DNA from: Chitinophagaceae bacterium BSSC1
Lineage (GTDB): Bacteria; Bacteroidota; Bacteroidia; Chitinophagales; Chitinophagaceae
Reading direction: 5' to 3'
NCBI GenBank assembly: GCA_002256435.1
Contig: NKJC01000004.1
Span: 62,001 to 126,000 of the forward strand
DNA: 64,000 bases
The position numbers and the translations under genes are program-made. Shown piece by piece: positions 36,052 through 44,712 of this stretch. Position 1 is the first letter of the stretch. The number at the start of each line of letters is the position of its first letter. The notes under the pieces were generated by a model, which saw only the letters and a program-made list of their open reading frames with translations, was not told where the DNA came from and made no database searches.

Positions 36052-37294
36052 GGATATGAAAATAATACCAGAGTTAAGGTTCCCTGAATTTAAAAATTCA
36101 AGTGAATGGGTTGGAGATACACTCATAAATATTGCAAAATTTAGAAGAGGAAGTTTTCCACAACCATACGGGTTACCTGAATGGTATGATGATGTTAACG
36201 GAATGCCTTTTATCCAAGTCTACGACGTTGGAAACAATTTCCGATTAAAACCAAAAACAAAAAGTAAAATCAGCAAACTAGCAGCTGAGCAAAGTGTATT
36301 TATACCGAAAGGAACTATCATTATTACAATACAAGGCTCAATAGGGAGAGTTGCAATAACTCAATATGATGCCTATATAGATAGAACTCTTTTATTATTT
36401 GAAGAATTTTACAATGAGATAGATAAAACATTCTTTGCTTATGTTTTATTTATGCTCTTTGAAATTGAAAAATTAAAAGCACCTGGTGGAATAATCAAGA
36501 CAATAACCAAAGAGGTTCTAAGTGATTTTAAAATCAATATTCCAAATCTTCCAGAACAACAAAAAATAGCATCTTGTCTATCTTCCTTAGATGAAGTGAT
36601 AGCAGCCCAAAGCCAAATGTTAAATTTACTCAAAGACCACAAAAAAGGGTTGATGCAAAACCTTTTTCCGCAAGCAGGTGAGAAAATTCCTATGTATCGG
36701 TTTAAGGAGTTTGAAAATGATGGGGAATGGATGGAGAAGAAGTTGGGGCAAATTGGTGACCCTTTAATGTGTAAACGAATTTTCAAGGAGCAAACAACAG
36801 CAAATCCAAAAAATGGAATCCCATTTTTTAAAATCGGAACATTTGGAAAACAAGCAGATGCTTACATTTCGATTGAATTGTATGAAGAATTCAAAAGCAA
36901 ATACTCGTTTCCTAAAGTAGGCGATATTTTAATTTCCGCATCAGGTACAATTGGCAGAATTGTAGTATACGATGGGTCACCGGCATATTTTCAGGATTCA
37001 AATATTGTTTGGCTTGGTAATGATGAAAAGCTAGTACTGAATGAGTTTTTATACCATTGCTATTCAATCGTTATATGGCAAACATCTGATGGTGGTATTA
37101 TCAGTCGTTTATACAATTCAGACCTAAAAAATATTGGAGTCAAATTCCCAAAGAATCCAAAAGAACAACAAAAAATCGCTTCTTGTCTTTCGTCCTTAGA
37201 TGCACTAATTACGGTACAGGTGGAGAAGATAGAACAATTGAAGTTGCATAAAAAAGGATTGATGCAGGGTTTGTTTCCGAAAATTAATGATTAA
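36044..37294 (+). CDS. hsdS: Type I restriction enzyme specificity subunit S
   Basis: 416 residues, with two target-recognition domains in tandem, each beginning with an ExPRxRF-like or W-based start (IPELRFPEFKNSSEWVGDTL; MYRFKEFENDGEWMEKKL) and each followed by a conserved coiled-coil arm (PNLPEQQKIASCLSSLDEVI; NPKEQQKIASCLSSLDALIT, both ending in HKKGLMQ-LFP). The conserved arms are internal repeats, as in HsdS of the IC-like type. It decides which bipartite DNA site is recognised. Starts inside the end of hsdR. Confidence 0.95.
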   Translation: MSKDMKIIPELRFPEFKNSSEWVGDTLINIAKFRRGSFPQPYGLPEWYDDVNGMPFIQVYDVGNNFRLKPKTKSKISKLAAEQSVFIPKGTIIITIQGSIGRVAITQYDAYIDRTLLLFEEFYNEIDKTFFAYVLFMLFEIEKLKAPGGIIKTITKEVLSDFKINIPNLPEQQKIASCLSSLDEVIAAQSQMLNLLKDHKKGLMQNLFPQAGEKIPMYRFKEFENDGEWMEKKLGQIGDPLMCKRIFKEQTTANPKNGIPFFKIGTFGKQADAYISIELYEEFKSKYSFPKVGDILISASGTIGRIVVYDGSPAYFQDSNIVWLGNDEKLVLNEFLYHCYSIVIWQTSDGGIISRLYNSDLKNIGVKFPKNPKEQQKIASCLSSLDALITVQVEKIEQLKLHKKGLMQGLFPKIND

Positions 37295-37297
37295 AAA

Positions 37298-38371
37298 ATG
37301 ATAAAAATAAAAGAAATAGCTAATCAATTATTTCAGCTGCCACAAACGATTAGTCTGATATACGCATTTAATTCAACTGGTAAAACAAAACTATCTGTAG
37401 GATATAAAGAAATTACCAAAGCTAATAACGGTGGTAAACATTTGGGTGTATACTATAATGCATACAGCGAAGATTTATTTGTTTGGGATAATGATGAGCC
37501 TCATTTTAATGAAAATGCAAAACTTGAAGTTGTTTACAGTTCTCTTAATAAATTTCATTCTTTACTGTTAGATACAGATATACTAGAAGAAAAATTATCT
37601 CTTTATCATCCACGGTATAAATTCATACTCAATCTATATGATGATAGTGATAGAGAGAAAGGTATAAAGTCCATTACATTCTTTGTAAATGATGAAACTA
37701 AAGAGGCAATTAAGATTTCAAGAGGCGAAGAAAGAATATTTATATGGTGTTTCTTTCTAGCTCTTTTTGATTCCGGATCTTGGACAGAAGCACAAAATGC
37801 TCATTTTTTTATTGATGACCCTGTTTCAAGTATGGATGAGCATAATATTTTTACCACAGCAGAGTCAATAACTAAACTGATAGATAGCACATATCCAAAA
37901 AAGAAAATCATTTTAACTACTCATCATATTGGGTTGTTTTCAATTCTTGCAGATAGATTGACAAAAGGCCATAAAAGTTCGAAATATAAAGAAGATACAG
38001 CTATTTTCTTGCTTGAAAGAAATGCAAAAGGTGAATTGAAACTTAATAATCAAAATGGGGCTTTTTTGTTTCATTTACACTTATTGAAAACATTAGATGA
38101 CGCTGCTAATACCGAACTGTTTTCTTATCATTTTGTGCTGTTAAGACAATTGCTTGAAAATATTTCTTCATTTCTTGGTAGAGGAGGAATTGGATTTGCA
38201 TTAAGCCAAATTGAACTTGAAGAAGACCCAAACATTGTTGCAGAAAGAATTAACTCCCTATCCCATAAAGACACTTATAAAACGCAATCAAATAAAATGT
38301 CAGAACCTGAAGAAACTATGTTTCGAGACATTCTAGGACAAATTATTTCAACATATAAATTCAAATTTTAG
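37298..38371 (+). CDS. PrrC-like anticodon nuclease candidate (ABC ATPase) inside the hsd operon
   Basis: 357 residues. P-loop YAFNSTGKTKLS (about 22-33), a degenerate ABC signature KISRGEERIFIW (about 137-148), and Walker B HFFIDDPVSSMDEHNIF (about 168-184) with ILTTHHIGL as H-loop match the PrrC/RloC ATPase. The C-terminal part has LRQLLENISSF (R-x3-E) and, 36 residues after the Glu, INSLSHKD, which recalls the Arg-Glu-His triad of PrrC. PrrC of E. coli lies within the EcoprrI hsd locus and cuts tRNA-Lys when restriction is inhibited. The setting between hsdS and hsdM supports this. The target tRNA is unknown, and an ATPase without nuclease activity remains possible. Confidence 0.72.
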   Translation: MIKIKEIANQLFQLPQTISLIYAFNSTGKTKLSVGYKEITKANNGGKHLGVYYNAYSEDLFVWDNDEPHFNENAKLEVVYSSLNKFHSLLLDTDILEEKLSLYHPRYKFILNLYDDSDREKGIKSITFFVNDETKEAIKISRGEERIFIWCFFLALFDSGSWTEAQNAHFFIDDPVSSMDEHNIFTTAESITKLIDSTYPKKKIILTTHHIGLFSILADRLTKGHKSSKYKEDTAIFLLERNAKGELKLNNQNGAFLFHLHLLKTLDDAANTELFSYHFVLLRQLLENISSFLGRGGIGFALSQIELEEDPNIVAERINSLSHKDTYKTQSNKMSEPEETMFRDILGQIISTYKFKF

Positions 38372-38372
38372 A

Positions 38373-40004
38373 ATGACGAATAAGGACCAACAACTACTGG
38401 GTAAAACCCTTTGGGATATTGCAGACGATTTGAGAGGTGCTATGAATGCGGATGATTTTCGTGATTATATGCTTTCCTTTCTTTTTCTGCGGTATTTATC
38501 ATATAACTACGAAGAAGCGGCCAAAAAAGAATTAGGAAAGGACTATCCTAATTTGCCTTCCACAGATAAAAGAACGCCCCTTTCAGTTTGGTATGCAACG
38601 AATAAAGACGAAGTAGTTGATTTTGAACAACAGATGCGAAGGAAAGTACATTATGTAATCGAACCAGACCATTTGTGGAGTAATATCAGCGAAATGGCTC
38701 GTACACAGAATCCGGAGCTTTTGGTAACACTTGAATCAGGTTTTAGATACATAGAGAACGAATCTTTTGAAAGTGCCTTTCAAGGTTTATTTTCTGAAAT
38801 CAATTTGAATTCAGAAAAACTTGGCAAAACTTCAGCAGAAAGAAACAAGAAACTTTGTACCATTATACAAAAAATTGCAGAAGGCATTGCTGAATTCTCT
38901 GCCGACTCTGACACGCTTGGAGATGCTTATGAATATTTGATAGGTGAATTTGCAGCTGGTTCAGGCAAAAAAGCAGGTGAGTTTTATACACCACAACAAA
39001 TTTCAACTATTCTTTCTGAAATTGTAACCTTAGACAGTCAAGAACCAAAAACAGGAAAGAAAAAGAAATTGGACAAGGTATTGGATATGGCTTGTGGTTC
39101 AGGATCGTTACTTCTAAATGTAAGAAAGCGAATCAAAGACAGTGGCGGTAGTGTAGGCAAAATTTACGGTCAAGAAAAAAATATAACCACCTACAACCTT
39201 GCCCGAATGAATATGCTTTTGCACGGTATGAAAGACACCGAGTTTGAGATATTCCACGGAGACACTTTAGAAAATAGTTGGTCATTACTTAATGAAATGA
39301 ATCCAAGCAAAAAGATAGAATTTGATGCTATTGTAGCCAATCCTCCATTCAGTTTGCGTTGGGACCCAAATGATACACTTGCAGAAGATTTTCGTTTCAA
39401 TAGTTATGGTTTAGCACCCAAATCAGCAGCAGACTTTGCTTTTCTATTACACGGATTTCATTTTTTAGGTAAAGAAGGAACAATGGCTATTATTTTGCCA
39501 CATGGAGTTCTATTCCGTGGTGGTGCAGAAGAACGAATTAGAACCAAACTTTTAAAAGATAACCACATTGACACAGTCATAGGTTTGCCTTCTAATTTAT
39601 TCTATTCAACAGGAATTCCAGTTTCTATTTTGGTTTTAAAGAAATGTAAAAAGTACGATGATGTTTTATTTATTAATGCATCAGAACACTTCAAACAAGG
39701 CAAACGACAAAATACGTTAAGAGAGGGAGAAAACGGAGAGCCAAACGATATTCAAAAAATCGTTGAGACATATCAATACCGTCCAGACCATATTGAAAAA
39801 TATGCTAGAAGAGTTTCAATGGTCGAAATTGAAAAGAATGGTTACAACCTTAATATTTCAAGGTATGTAAGCACAACGAAAGAGGAAGTACAAATTGACT
39901 TAACAGAGATAAATCAAAAGTTAAATTTATTAAATAAAATCATTAAAACTAATACAGAAAAACACAATGAATTTTTGGAAGATTTAGGTTTGAATCCGAT
40001 ATGA
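38373..40004 (+). CDS. hsdM: Type I restriction enzyme methyltransferase subunit M
   Basis: 543 residues. SAM-binding motif I VLDMACGSGSLLLNVRKR, motif IV AIVANPPFSLRWD for adenine N6 methylation, preceded by the helical N-terminal domain (LWDIADDLRGAMNADDFRDY) and EFYTPQQISTILSEI. The C-terminal tail (EINQKLNLLNKIIKTNTEKH) is a helix that contacts HsdS. It starts one base after the PrrC-like stop, so all four genes form one operon. Its presence as the last gene is less common than M first. Confidence 0.96.
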   Translation: MTNKDQQLLGKTLWDIADDLRGAMNADDFRDYMLSFLFLRYLSYNYEEAAKKELGKDYPNLPSTDKRTPLSVWYATNKDEVVDFEQQMRRKVHYVIEPDHLWSNISEMARTQNPELLVTLESGFRYIENESFESAFQGLFSEINLNSEKLGKTSAERNKKLCTIIQKIAEGIAEFSADSDTLGDAYEYLIGEFAAGSGKKAGEFYTPQQISTILSEIVTLDSQEPKTGKKKKLDKVLDMACGSGSLLLNVRKRIKDSGGSVGKIYGQEKNITTYNLARMNMLLHGMKDTEFEIFHGDTLENSWSLLNEMNPSKKIEFDAIVANPPFSLRWDPNDTLAEDFRFNSYGLAPKSAADFAFLLHGFHFLGKEGTMAIILPHGVLFRGGAEERIRTKLLKDNHIDTVIGLPSNLFYSTGIPVSILVLKKCKKYDDVLFINASEHFKQGKRQNTLREGENGEPNDIQKIVETYQYRPDHIEKYARRVSMVEIEKNGYNLNISRYVSTTKEEVQIDLTEINQKLNLLNKIIKTNTEKHNEFLEDLGLNPI

Positions 40005-40016
40005 AATCATTGAGTT

Positions 40017-40691
40017 TTAAAGTTTTTTGATTTTACTTGATTTTGAATATGCATTTACCTTCCAAACCAACGTTTTAAATGACATATTGATGTTTTTTCC
40101 TGGATAGCTATGTGGTAAATCGCAAGAAATTATATCAGAAAACTCGCAATTTGGATATTTTTTCATTTTTTGGTTCAAACCATCCTTTATTGTTTGTGGT
40201 AATTTGGTAAGATTTATTGAAATCTTTATGCCTTTAAAAGATGTTATATTTGGATTTTTAGGAGATGTTGAATTGAAGTGAGTATTTTCTAATAAATCTT
40301 CAATTTTTTTATTAAATCCAGATAATATAAAATAGCAAATAGCATTATCCTTTCTTGCAATAACTTCTAAACGCATCAAATCCCAAATGATTTGAGTTAT
40401 TTTTAATTTTGTTTTGCCTATCCATTTTGTTTCTACTATTACTTCCCATTTCTTTTCATTGACAACTACAAAGTCTAATTGAGGAGGTCTACCTTTTGAT
40501 TTACCTGACAAATGTGGATGATTAATTTCTGATTTTATTTGTCCGGGGAATAAGACTGTTAGAATCTGTCCAACAGGAACTGTAAGGTATTTTTCACTAA
40601 ATAAGTCCCCACGTTTACAATGAAATTCAAACAATAACCAACTAGAGATGCCCTCTGCTAATCTTCTTTGGACGTTATTTAAATTGCTCAT
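40017..40691 (-). CDS. PD-(D/E)XK nuclease-like hypothetical protein
   Basis: 224 residues. The segment PPQLDFVVVNEKKWEVIVET followed by KW has the Asp and Glu-x-Lys of PD-(D/E)XK enzymes (D-x13-E-x-K), preceded by charged helices. No methyltransferase is paired with it. It is convergent with hsdM (13 bases between stops) and lies beside the odd tRNA-like sequence. I would call it a candidate endonuclease or nuclease-fold DNA-binding protein; catalysis is not shown. Confidence 0.65.
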   Translation of the reverse strand: MSNLNNVQRRLAEGISSWLLFEFHCKRGDLFSEKYLTVPVGQILTVLFPGQIKSEINHPHLSGKSKGRPPQLDFVVVNEKKWEVIVETKWIGKTKLKITQIIWDLMRLEVIARKDNAICYFILSGFNKKIEDLLENTHFNSTSPKNPNITSFKGIKISINLTKLPQTIKDGLNQKMKKYPNCEFSDIISCDLPHSYPGKNINMSFKTLVWKVNAYSKSSKIKKL

Positions 40692-40736
40692 ATAATTTAT
40701 AGTATTGCAAAAGGGGGCTATAATAAAAAGTAGTAA

Positions 40737-40812
40737 AGGAAGGGAGTTAAATTCGTACTTCGGATGGGGTTCGAACCCATATCTTTTGGTTAAAACTCTT
40801 AACTCCCTTCCT
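40737..40812. repeat. 14-bp inverted repeat overlapping the tRNA-like sequence
   Basis: AGGAAGGGAGTTAA (40737-40750) and its exact complement TTAACTCCCTTCCT (40799-40812). One arm lies in what would be the anticodon region of the tRNA-like sequence, the other beyond its 3' end, so an RNA running through both could fold as a hairpin instead of a tRNA. Confidence 0.8.
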
Positions 40813-40847
40813 AAATGCCATCTATCTTACCAATTAGAAGACCGAAG
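40757..40847 (-). tRNA. tRNA-like sequence, anticodon arm not pairable (possible pseudo-tRNA)
   Basis: Read on the minus strand it has a 6-bp acceptor (CTTCGG with CCGAAG), a D-arm (TCTAATTGGTAAGATAGA) and a perfect T-arm (ATGGG TTCGAAC CCCAT). The middle cannot be folded into a standard anticodon arm: 5' GGCAT has no partner, and an AGGAAGGGAGTTAA segment occupies this place. At 90 nt it is longer than a class I tRNA. It may be a decayed tRNA, one altered by an insertion, or a tRNA mimic. The surrounding 350-bp gap contains no gene. Confidence 0.5.
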
Positions 40848-41041
40848 CAAGAATAATTATTTTTATGAAGATAGTAATTGATTCGAGCTTGTCAAAAATA
40901 ATATATGGTTAAGTAAATGTGTAAAAGCTTTAAAAAACCTGTCATTTAAGGTGATAAAATTTCAATTCATTTGTTTTTGCTGCCATTTTGGCTTTTGTTT
41001 TATTTGGAATAACTCTTGTGATACAATTTTAAAATATAATT

Positions 41042-41383
41042 ATGGCACAAAATTTCTTGACTTATTACCAATTATTAGGTGTTGAATCAAATGCAACCGA
41101 AATTGAAATTTCTCATGCGTATAAAGAAAAAGCAAAAGAATATCATCCTGATAAAAACGGTGGGCATTCAACTGCAACTAAATTATTTCAGTTTATTCAA
41201 GACGCTAAAGAAGTTCTTATGGATCAAAATAAAAGAACTGAATATGATTATATAATTGGAGTTAAGGAAAGACCTATGCAAATTATTCAATCTCAAATGT
41301 TGAAAAGAGAGAATAATGTGGAAGAGCTTTTGGCAATCGGTGCTTTAGGATTGTTAGTTGGTGTTTTTCTCAAGAAAAAGTAA
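41042..41383 (+). CDS. Short J-domain protein
   Basis: 113 residues. A J domain at residues about 6-65 (FLTYYQLLGVESNATEIEIS, then KEYHPDKNGGH with the HPD tripeptide and EVLMDQNKRTEYDYI). There is no zinc or C-terminal substrate domain, so it is not a full DnaJ. The C-terminus is hydrophobic (LLAIGALGLLVGVFLKKK), suggesting a tail anchor. It would stimulate DnaK ATPase at the membrane. Its place in the defence island is notable but its partner is unknown. Confidence 0.85.
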   Translation: MAQNFLTYYQLLGVESNATEIEISHAYKEKAKEYHPDKNGGHSTATKLFQFIQDAKEVLMDQNKRTEYDYIIGVKERPMQIIQSQMLKRENNVEELLAIGALGLLVGVFLKKK

Positions 41384-41615
41384 TTCCTTGAAGGTTATTT
41401 AATTAGATATTTCAGGCTATCTACTTTTAATTATTTCCTTAAGTAGGAAAGAGTTTCTAAGTGTTTTTTAATGATCTGTATATGAGAGTAGCGGTTAATA
41501 AAACAAAAAAGATATTGTGACTAAACTAGCAAATAAATATTTTATATTTAACCTGTTATTTAATCGTTTATGTCTAAACGTTACAGTAATATCTTAAAAA
41601 TCAGAACTCTTCTAT

Positions 41616-42077
41616 ATGAATTTGACTAAGGCTTACTACGTAGTAAAGTTTCAAATAATCAATTCAGAGCAAGTTATTGTTACTGAAGGCGAAGACTTAT
41701 TTAATGATTTTTCTCAACCAATTAGATTTCGAAGGGAAAATGCTCTGAAATATTTTTATGATTTAATTGCGAAAAATAATTGTGATGTCACATTTTACTT
41801 TGTTCATCCCGATTATAATTTGGAGTTTTACAATGGTCGGTTAGAAGAGTTTGAATTAACAACTTTTCGTGAAAATTTACTGTTTAGGGTAAACAGGGGT
41901 GTAGTTTCTTATAATGTTGGATTATGGACATCTGAGTATAAACATTATCGAGATAATGCTGAGGTTAATTTTAATAAGCTTGTGAAAGTTAAAGATGGTG
42001 AATTTCAGCATACAGTATATAGCGATCAAATATGTAATCGTCTAGGAATTGCTTTTGATTATTATGAATTTGAATAA
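41616..42077 (+). CDS. Hypothetical protein, 153 aa
   Basis: Aromatic-rich and acidic (MNLTKAYYVVKFQIINSEQV; NCDVTFYFVHPDYNLEFYNG). No signal peptide or membrane segment and no family I recognise. Its last 16 bases overlap the 3' end of the convergent cyclodeaminase/ImmA-IrrE fusion. The 230 bases before it hold no evident gene or terminator. Confidence 0.65.
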   Translation: MNLTKAYYVVKFQIINSEQVIVTEGEDLFNDFSQPIRFRRENALKYFYDLIAKNNCDVTFYFVHPDYNLEFYNGRLEEFELTTFRENLLFRVNRGVVSYNVGLWTSEYKHYRDNAEVNFNKLVKVKDGEFQHTVYSDQICNRLGIAFDYYEFE

Positions 42078-43498
42078 TTATTATAATCTATAAGACCTAG
42101 TTCTTCTAAACGAATTGCCATAGTTTCATCTGATACTCCAAAAATAACAGGTAATGGAGTAAACTTATTTCCGCCAAATCTTCTTGCTTTTACAAGAAGT
42201 CTAGATATTGATCGTAATCCTGTATTTTCTTTTTGAAAATCACTGAATGAAGGAATACCAAGTTGCAATGCATTGTATTCATTTAATTTGAAAAAAGTTG
42301 TTTCAAATAATTCTTCAAATACCTGCTTGACCATTTTGCCTGGCATCAGAAATAAAGCAGCAAATTTATCTGCTTGTATCTCATTTGGATTACGATTTAT
42401 TTTTGATCCATCAAGTGGTCTATCTCTATGCAACAAAGTGTCGCTATGAAGTAGCGCATGACCTAACTCGTGAGCAGCAGTGAATCGCATAATATCCAAA
42501 TTATATTCCCTAGAAATTTCAACTCGTTTATTCTTTTTATCGATCAATCCAGCTACATCAAATACTTGATTGCCTTCATAGTGTTTTCCAAGAGAATCTT
42601 TTTGAATTACACTATATTTTAGAAGATAACTTAAAATATCCTGTGGTTGTAAAATATCTTTATAGTTTAAAATTTGCTCATTTCCATTCTTCCAAATCTT
42701 TTTCTTATTCCTCCAAACGAATACATGTAAGTTATGAACCATTTCTTCTAATTGTATTTCGTTTTTGATGCTGTTTGATAAATTCCCTTTTCTGTAAAAT
42801 TCTGCATTAAGTTCATAATTGAACTGATCATCAGCATCTTTTCTTAGTACTTCAAGTCTTTTATTTCCTAAAAAATTAAGTTCGTCATACTGTTCATATA
42901 ATTTTTCTTTTTGTTTCCTTATTTTTATTGTCCACGTAGTTAAAGGAATAGTTTGAAGATTTAATTCAATAATAGATATACAACTAAAAATAGCAGTAGC
43001 AGCAAATTTTATTCCTTCTGCAGATTCGCCTCTCGCGGATGTATAACCGTAATCAAAAACTTTAACAGCAATGCAGCCTACTTCGTAACAAAGATTAGCA
43101 ATTTCATTAGGAATTTCAGTAGCTCTGCGTAATTCACTTATAGCAATTTCAGCTTTTATTTCTTTTAATTTCTGGTCCTTTTCTGCCTTTCTAGCATTAC
43201 GAGCTTTAATTACTTTATCAAATTGAATAGAATCTTCTTCAACAAGTTGTTCTAATTTTGGAATGATATTGGATCTCAGTTGTATTAAATAAGAACGTAA
43301 TTGAGAAATATGCCTTTGATAAATTTTACTTCTATTTTTATGTTCCTCAGTTAGATCAATAACATTGGATGTCAGATTTGCAGCTAAACAACCCATTAAT
43401 GAAGCTGCACTCCCAGAACCAGGTTTATGACCTCCAGTGCCAAAGGCGGTCATAAGTTCTCCAGCTTTCATATTTAATAACTTAACATCCATAATCAA
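42062..43498 (-). CDS. Cyclodeaminase-like domain fused to ImmA/IrrE metallopeptidase
   Basis: 478 residues in two parts. Residues about 5-190 look like the formiminotetrahydrofolate cyclodeaminase fold (FGTGGHKPGSGSAASLMGCL, then VEEDSIQFDKVIKAR and a helical repeat region ending GYTSARGESAEGIKFAATAI). Residues about 325-450 are an ImmA/IrrE-type zinc peptidase: RFTAAHELGHALLHSDTLLH (HExxH-like HELGH) and NEIQADKFAALFLMP as the downstream Glu motif. ImmA/IrrE proteins cleave regulators, often in mobile elements. I know of no standard fusion with this N-terminus, which may act as a sensor. Confidence 0.8.
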   Translation of the reverse strand: MIMDVKLLNMKAGELMTAFGTGGHKPGSGSAASLMGCLAANLTSNVIDLTEEHKNRSKIYQRHISQLRSYLIQLRSNIIPKLEQLVEEDSIQFDKVIKARNARKAEKDQKLKEIKAEIAISELRRATEIPNEIANLCYEVGCIAVKVFDYGYTSARGESAEGIKFAATAIFSCISIIELNLQTIPLTTWTIKIRKQKEKLYEQYDELNFLGNKRLEVLRKDADDQFNYELNAEFYRKGNLSNSIKNEIQLEEMVHNLHVFVWRNKKKIWKNGNEQILNYKDILQPQDILSYLLKYSVIQKDSLGKHYEGNQVFDVAGLIDKKNKRVEISREYNLDIMRFTAAHELGHALLHSDTLLHRDRPLDGSKINRNPNEIQADKFAALFLMPGKMVKQVFEELFETTFFKLNEYNALQLGIPSFSDFQKENTGLRSISRLLVKARRFGGNKFTPLPVIFGVSDETMAIRLEELGLIDYNNYSNS

Positions 43499-43678
43499 AT
43501 TTACCGATTCAAGTTTGGTCTTTTATATAGGATAATCCACATCAGTGGATAACCCAATTGTAGCTATCATTATATTATAAAATAAACTAAAAATATTAGC
43601 ATTAAGGGGTTGGTTATTTTAATTACAATCTTGATTAATCAAGTTTATCTAAATTTTGATTTTACTTCGATTAGTAAC

Positions 43679-43691
43679 CATCTCGCTAGCC
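43679..43691 (+). repeat. CATCGCGCCAGCC element, degenerate copy
   Basis: CATCTCGCTAGCC, two mismatches from the consensus CATCGCGCCAGCC. No start codon follows directly. Confidence 0.5.
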
Positions 43692-43787
43692 AATCTTATC
43701 CTAACCATCAAAAAGCTAAACACCTAATCGCCAACTCATCCTCATATAGTATAGTTTTTGCTTTAACTTTAAAACAGCATCATTCAC

Positions 43788-43800
43788 CATCACGCCAGCC
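43788..43800 (+). repeat. CATCGCGCCAGCC element, copy 2
   Basis: CATCACGCCAGCC, one mismatch, 3 bases before the ATG (43804) of the frameshifted carboxypeptidase-like-domain gene. Confidence 0.7.
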
Positions 43801-43803
43801 CAA

Positions 43804-44498
43804 ATGCCCAACCTCACCCTCCATATCCCAACCCCCTGCACCCAAAACTGGCACGCATTCCCCCAGAACGCCACCGGCGGTTACTGCTCCCAATGCACAA
43901 AACAGTCATAGACTTTGCCCAACTCACAGACAAGGAACTCTATGAAGCCCTCCAACAAGGGAACCAAGGAAACACAGGAAAAATCTGTGGCCGCTTCACC
44001 CAAACCCAACTCAACCGAGCTATCAACTATCAAGCACTATATCAAACAACCAAACTCAATAAAATACTAGCCGGACTAATAGTCTTAGGAACCACACAGG
44101 CCGAATTCCCAAATGAAGCCAAAGCAAACAATATTGAAATAGTTTCCAACAAGGGTAGGGCAGATTATAAAAAAGACAAAGCCCAAGACAAAGCCATAAC
44201 CGACAGCGCAAAATTTATAGAGGGAAGAATTGTAGACGACAAATTGAATCCCATAGCCTATGCTTCAGTATACTTTAAAGACAAAAACATAGGAGTGACC
44301 ACAAATAACAATGGACAATTTAAATTAATGGTTCCCGACACCTATAAAAGGAAACTAACCATACAAGTATCAGCAGCAGGGTATGAGACAAAGGAAATGT
44401 ACTTTAATAAAAAGCAATTACCCGTTAAAGGCGAATTGACCATGAAATTGGCGGAAGAATTCATGGGAGATGTGATTATTGCAAGATCGGATGACTAA
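43804..44498 (+). pseudogene. Carboxypeptidase-regulatory-like domain protein, frameshifted copy
   Basis: The opening (MPNLTLHIPTPCTQNWHAFP, then QNATGGYCSQC) is in frame from 43804 and is very like the intact paralogue at 50030. One base is missing near 43892 (TGCACAAAAC here, TGCAGCAAAAC there), so the frame stops soon after. The rest reads from 43893 in another frame to the stop at 44498: a membrane helix, a KDKAQDKA spacer and a beta domain (EGRIVDDKLNPIAYASVYF). An internal ATG at 43893 might give a truncated protein lacking the Cys motif. Confidence 0.85.
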
Positions 44499-44620
44499 AG
44501 AACGCAAAAAAATAATTGCTTTAATCTTTAAACACAATAAATAGCTGTAATTCAATATTTTGAAACATATTCTGGTCCATTCTTGACCCCTTCCAATTAA
44601 TTGATGATAAGAAATTGAAA

Positions 44621-44652
44621 ATTTATAATTGGCAAATTTGCCAATTATAAAT
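44621..44652. promoter_or_regulatory. 32-bp perfect palindrome, probable operator
   Basis: Every base from 44621 to 44636 pairs with 44637 to 44652; the centre is TTGGCAAATTTGCCAA. It lies 61 bases before the XRE-family gene at 44713 and a few bases upstream of a TAATCTTTG box (near 44660), a typical place for an autoregulatory operator. Confidence 0.7.
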
Positions 44653-44712
44653 AAATACCTAATCTTTGTATTCTAAAAGTGGCGACAACACTATAATCAC
44701 GGCAAATGCAAC

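Larger units (their letters stand above)
43499..43803. other. Gene-free stretch before the first cassette-type gene
   Basis: AT-rich and without a credible gene. It holds a degenerate element (43679-43691) and the first good copy (43788-43800) of the CATCGCGCCAGCC repeat. Confidence 0.4.

Noticed and set aside
43610..43945. 111-aa open frame
   Set aside because: It runs through gene-free AT-rich DNA and then out of frame through the start of the frameshifted carboxypeptidase-like-domain gene.
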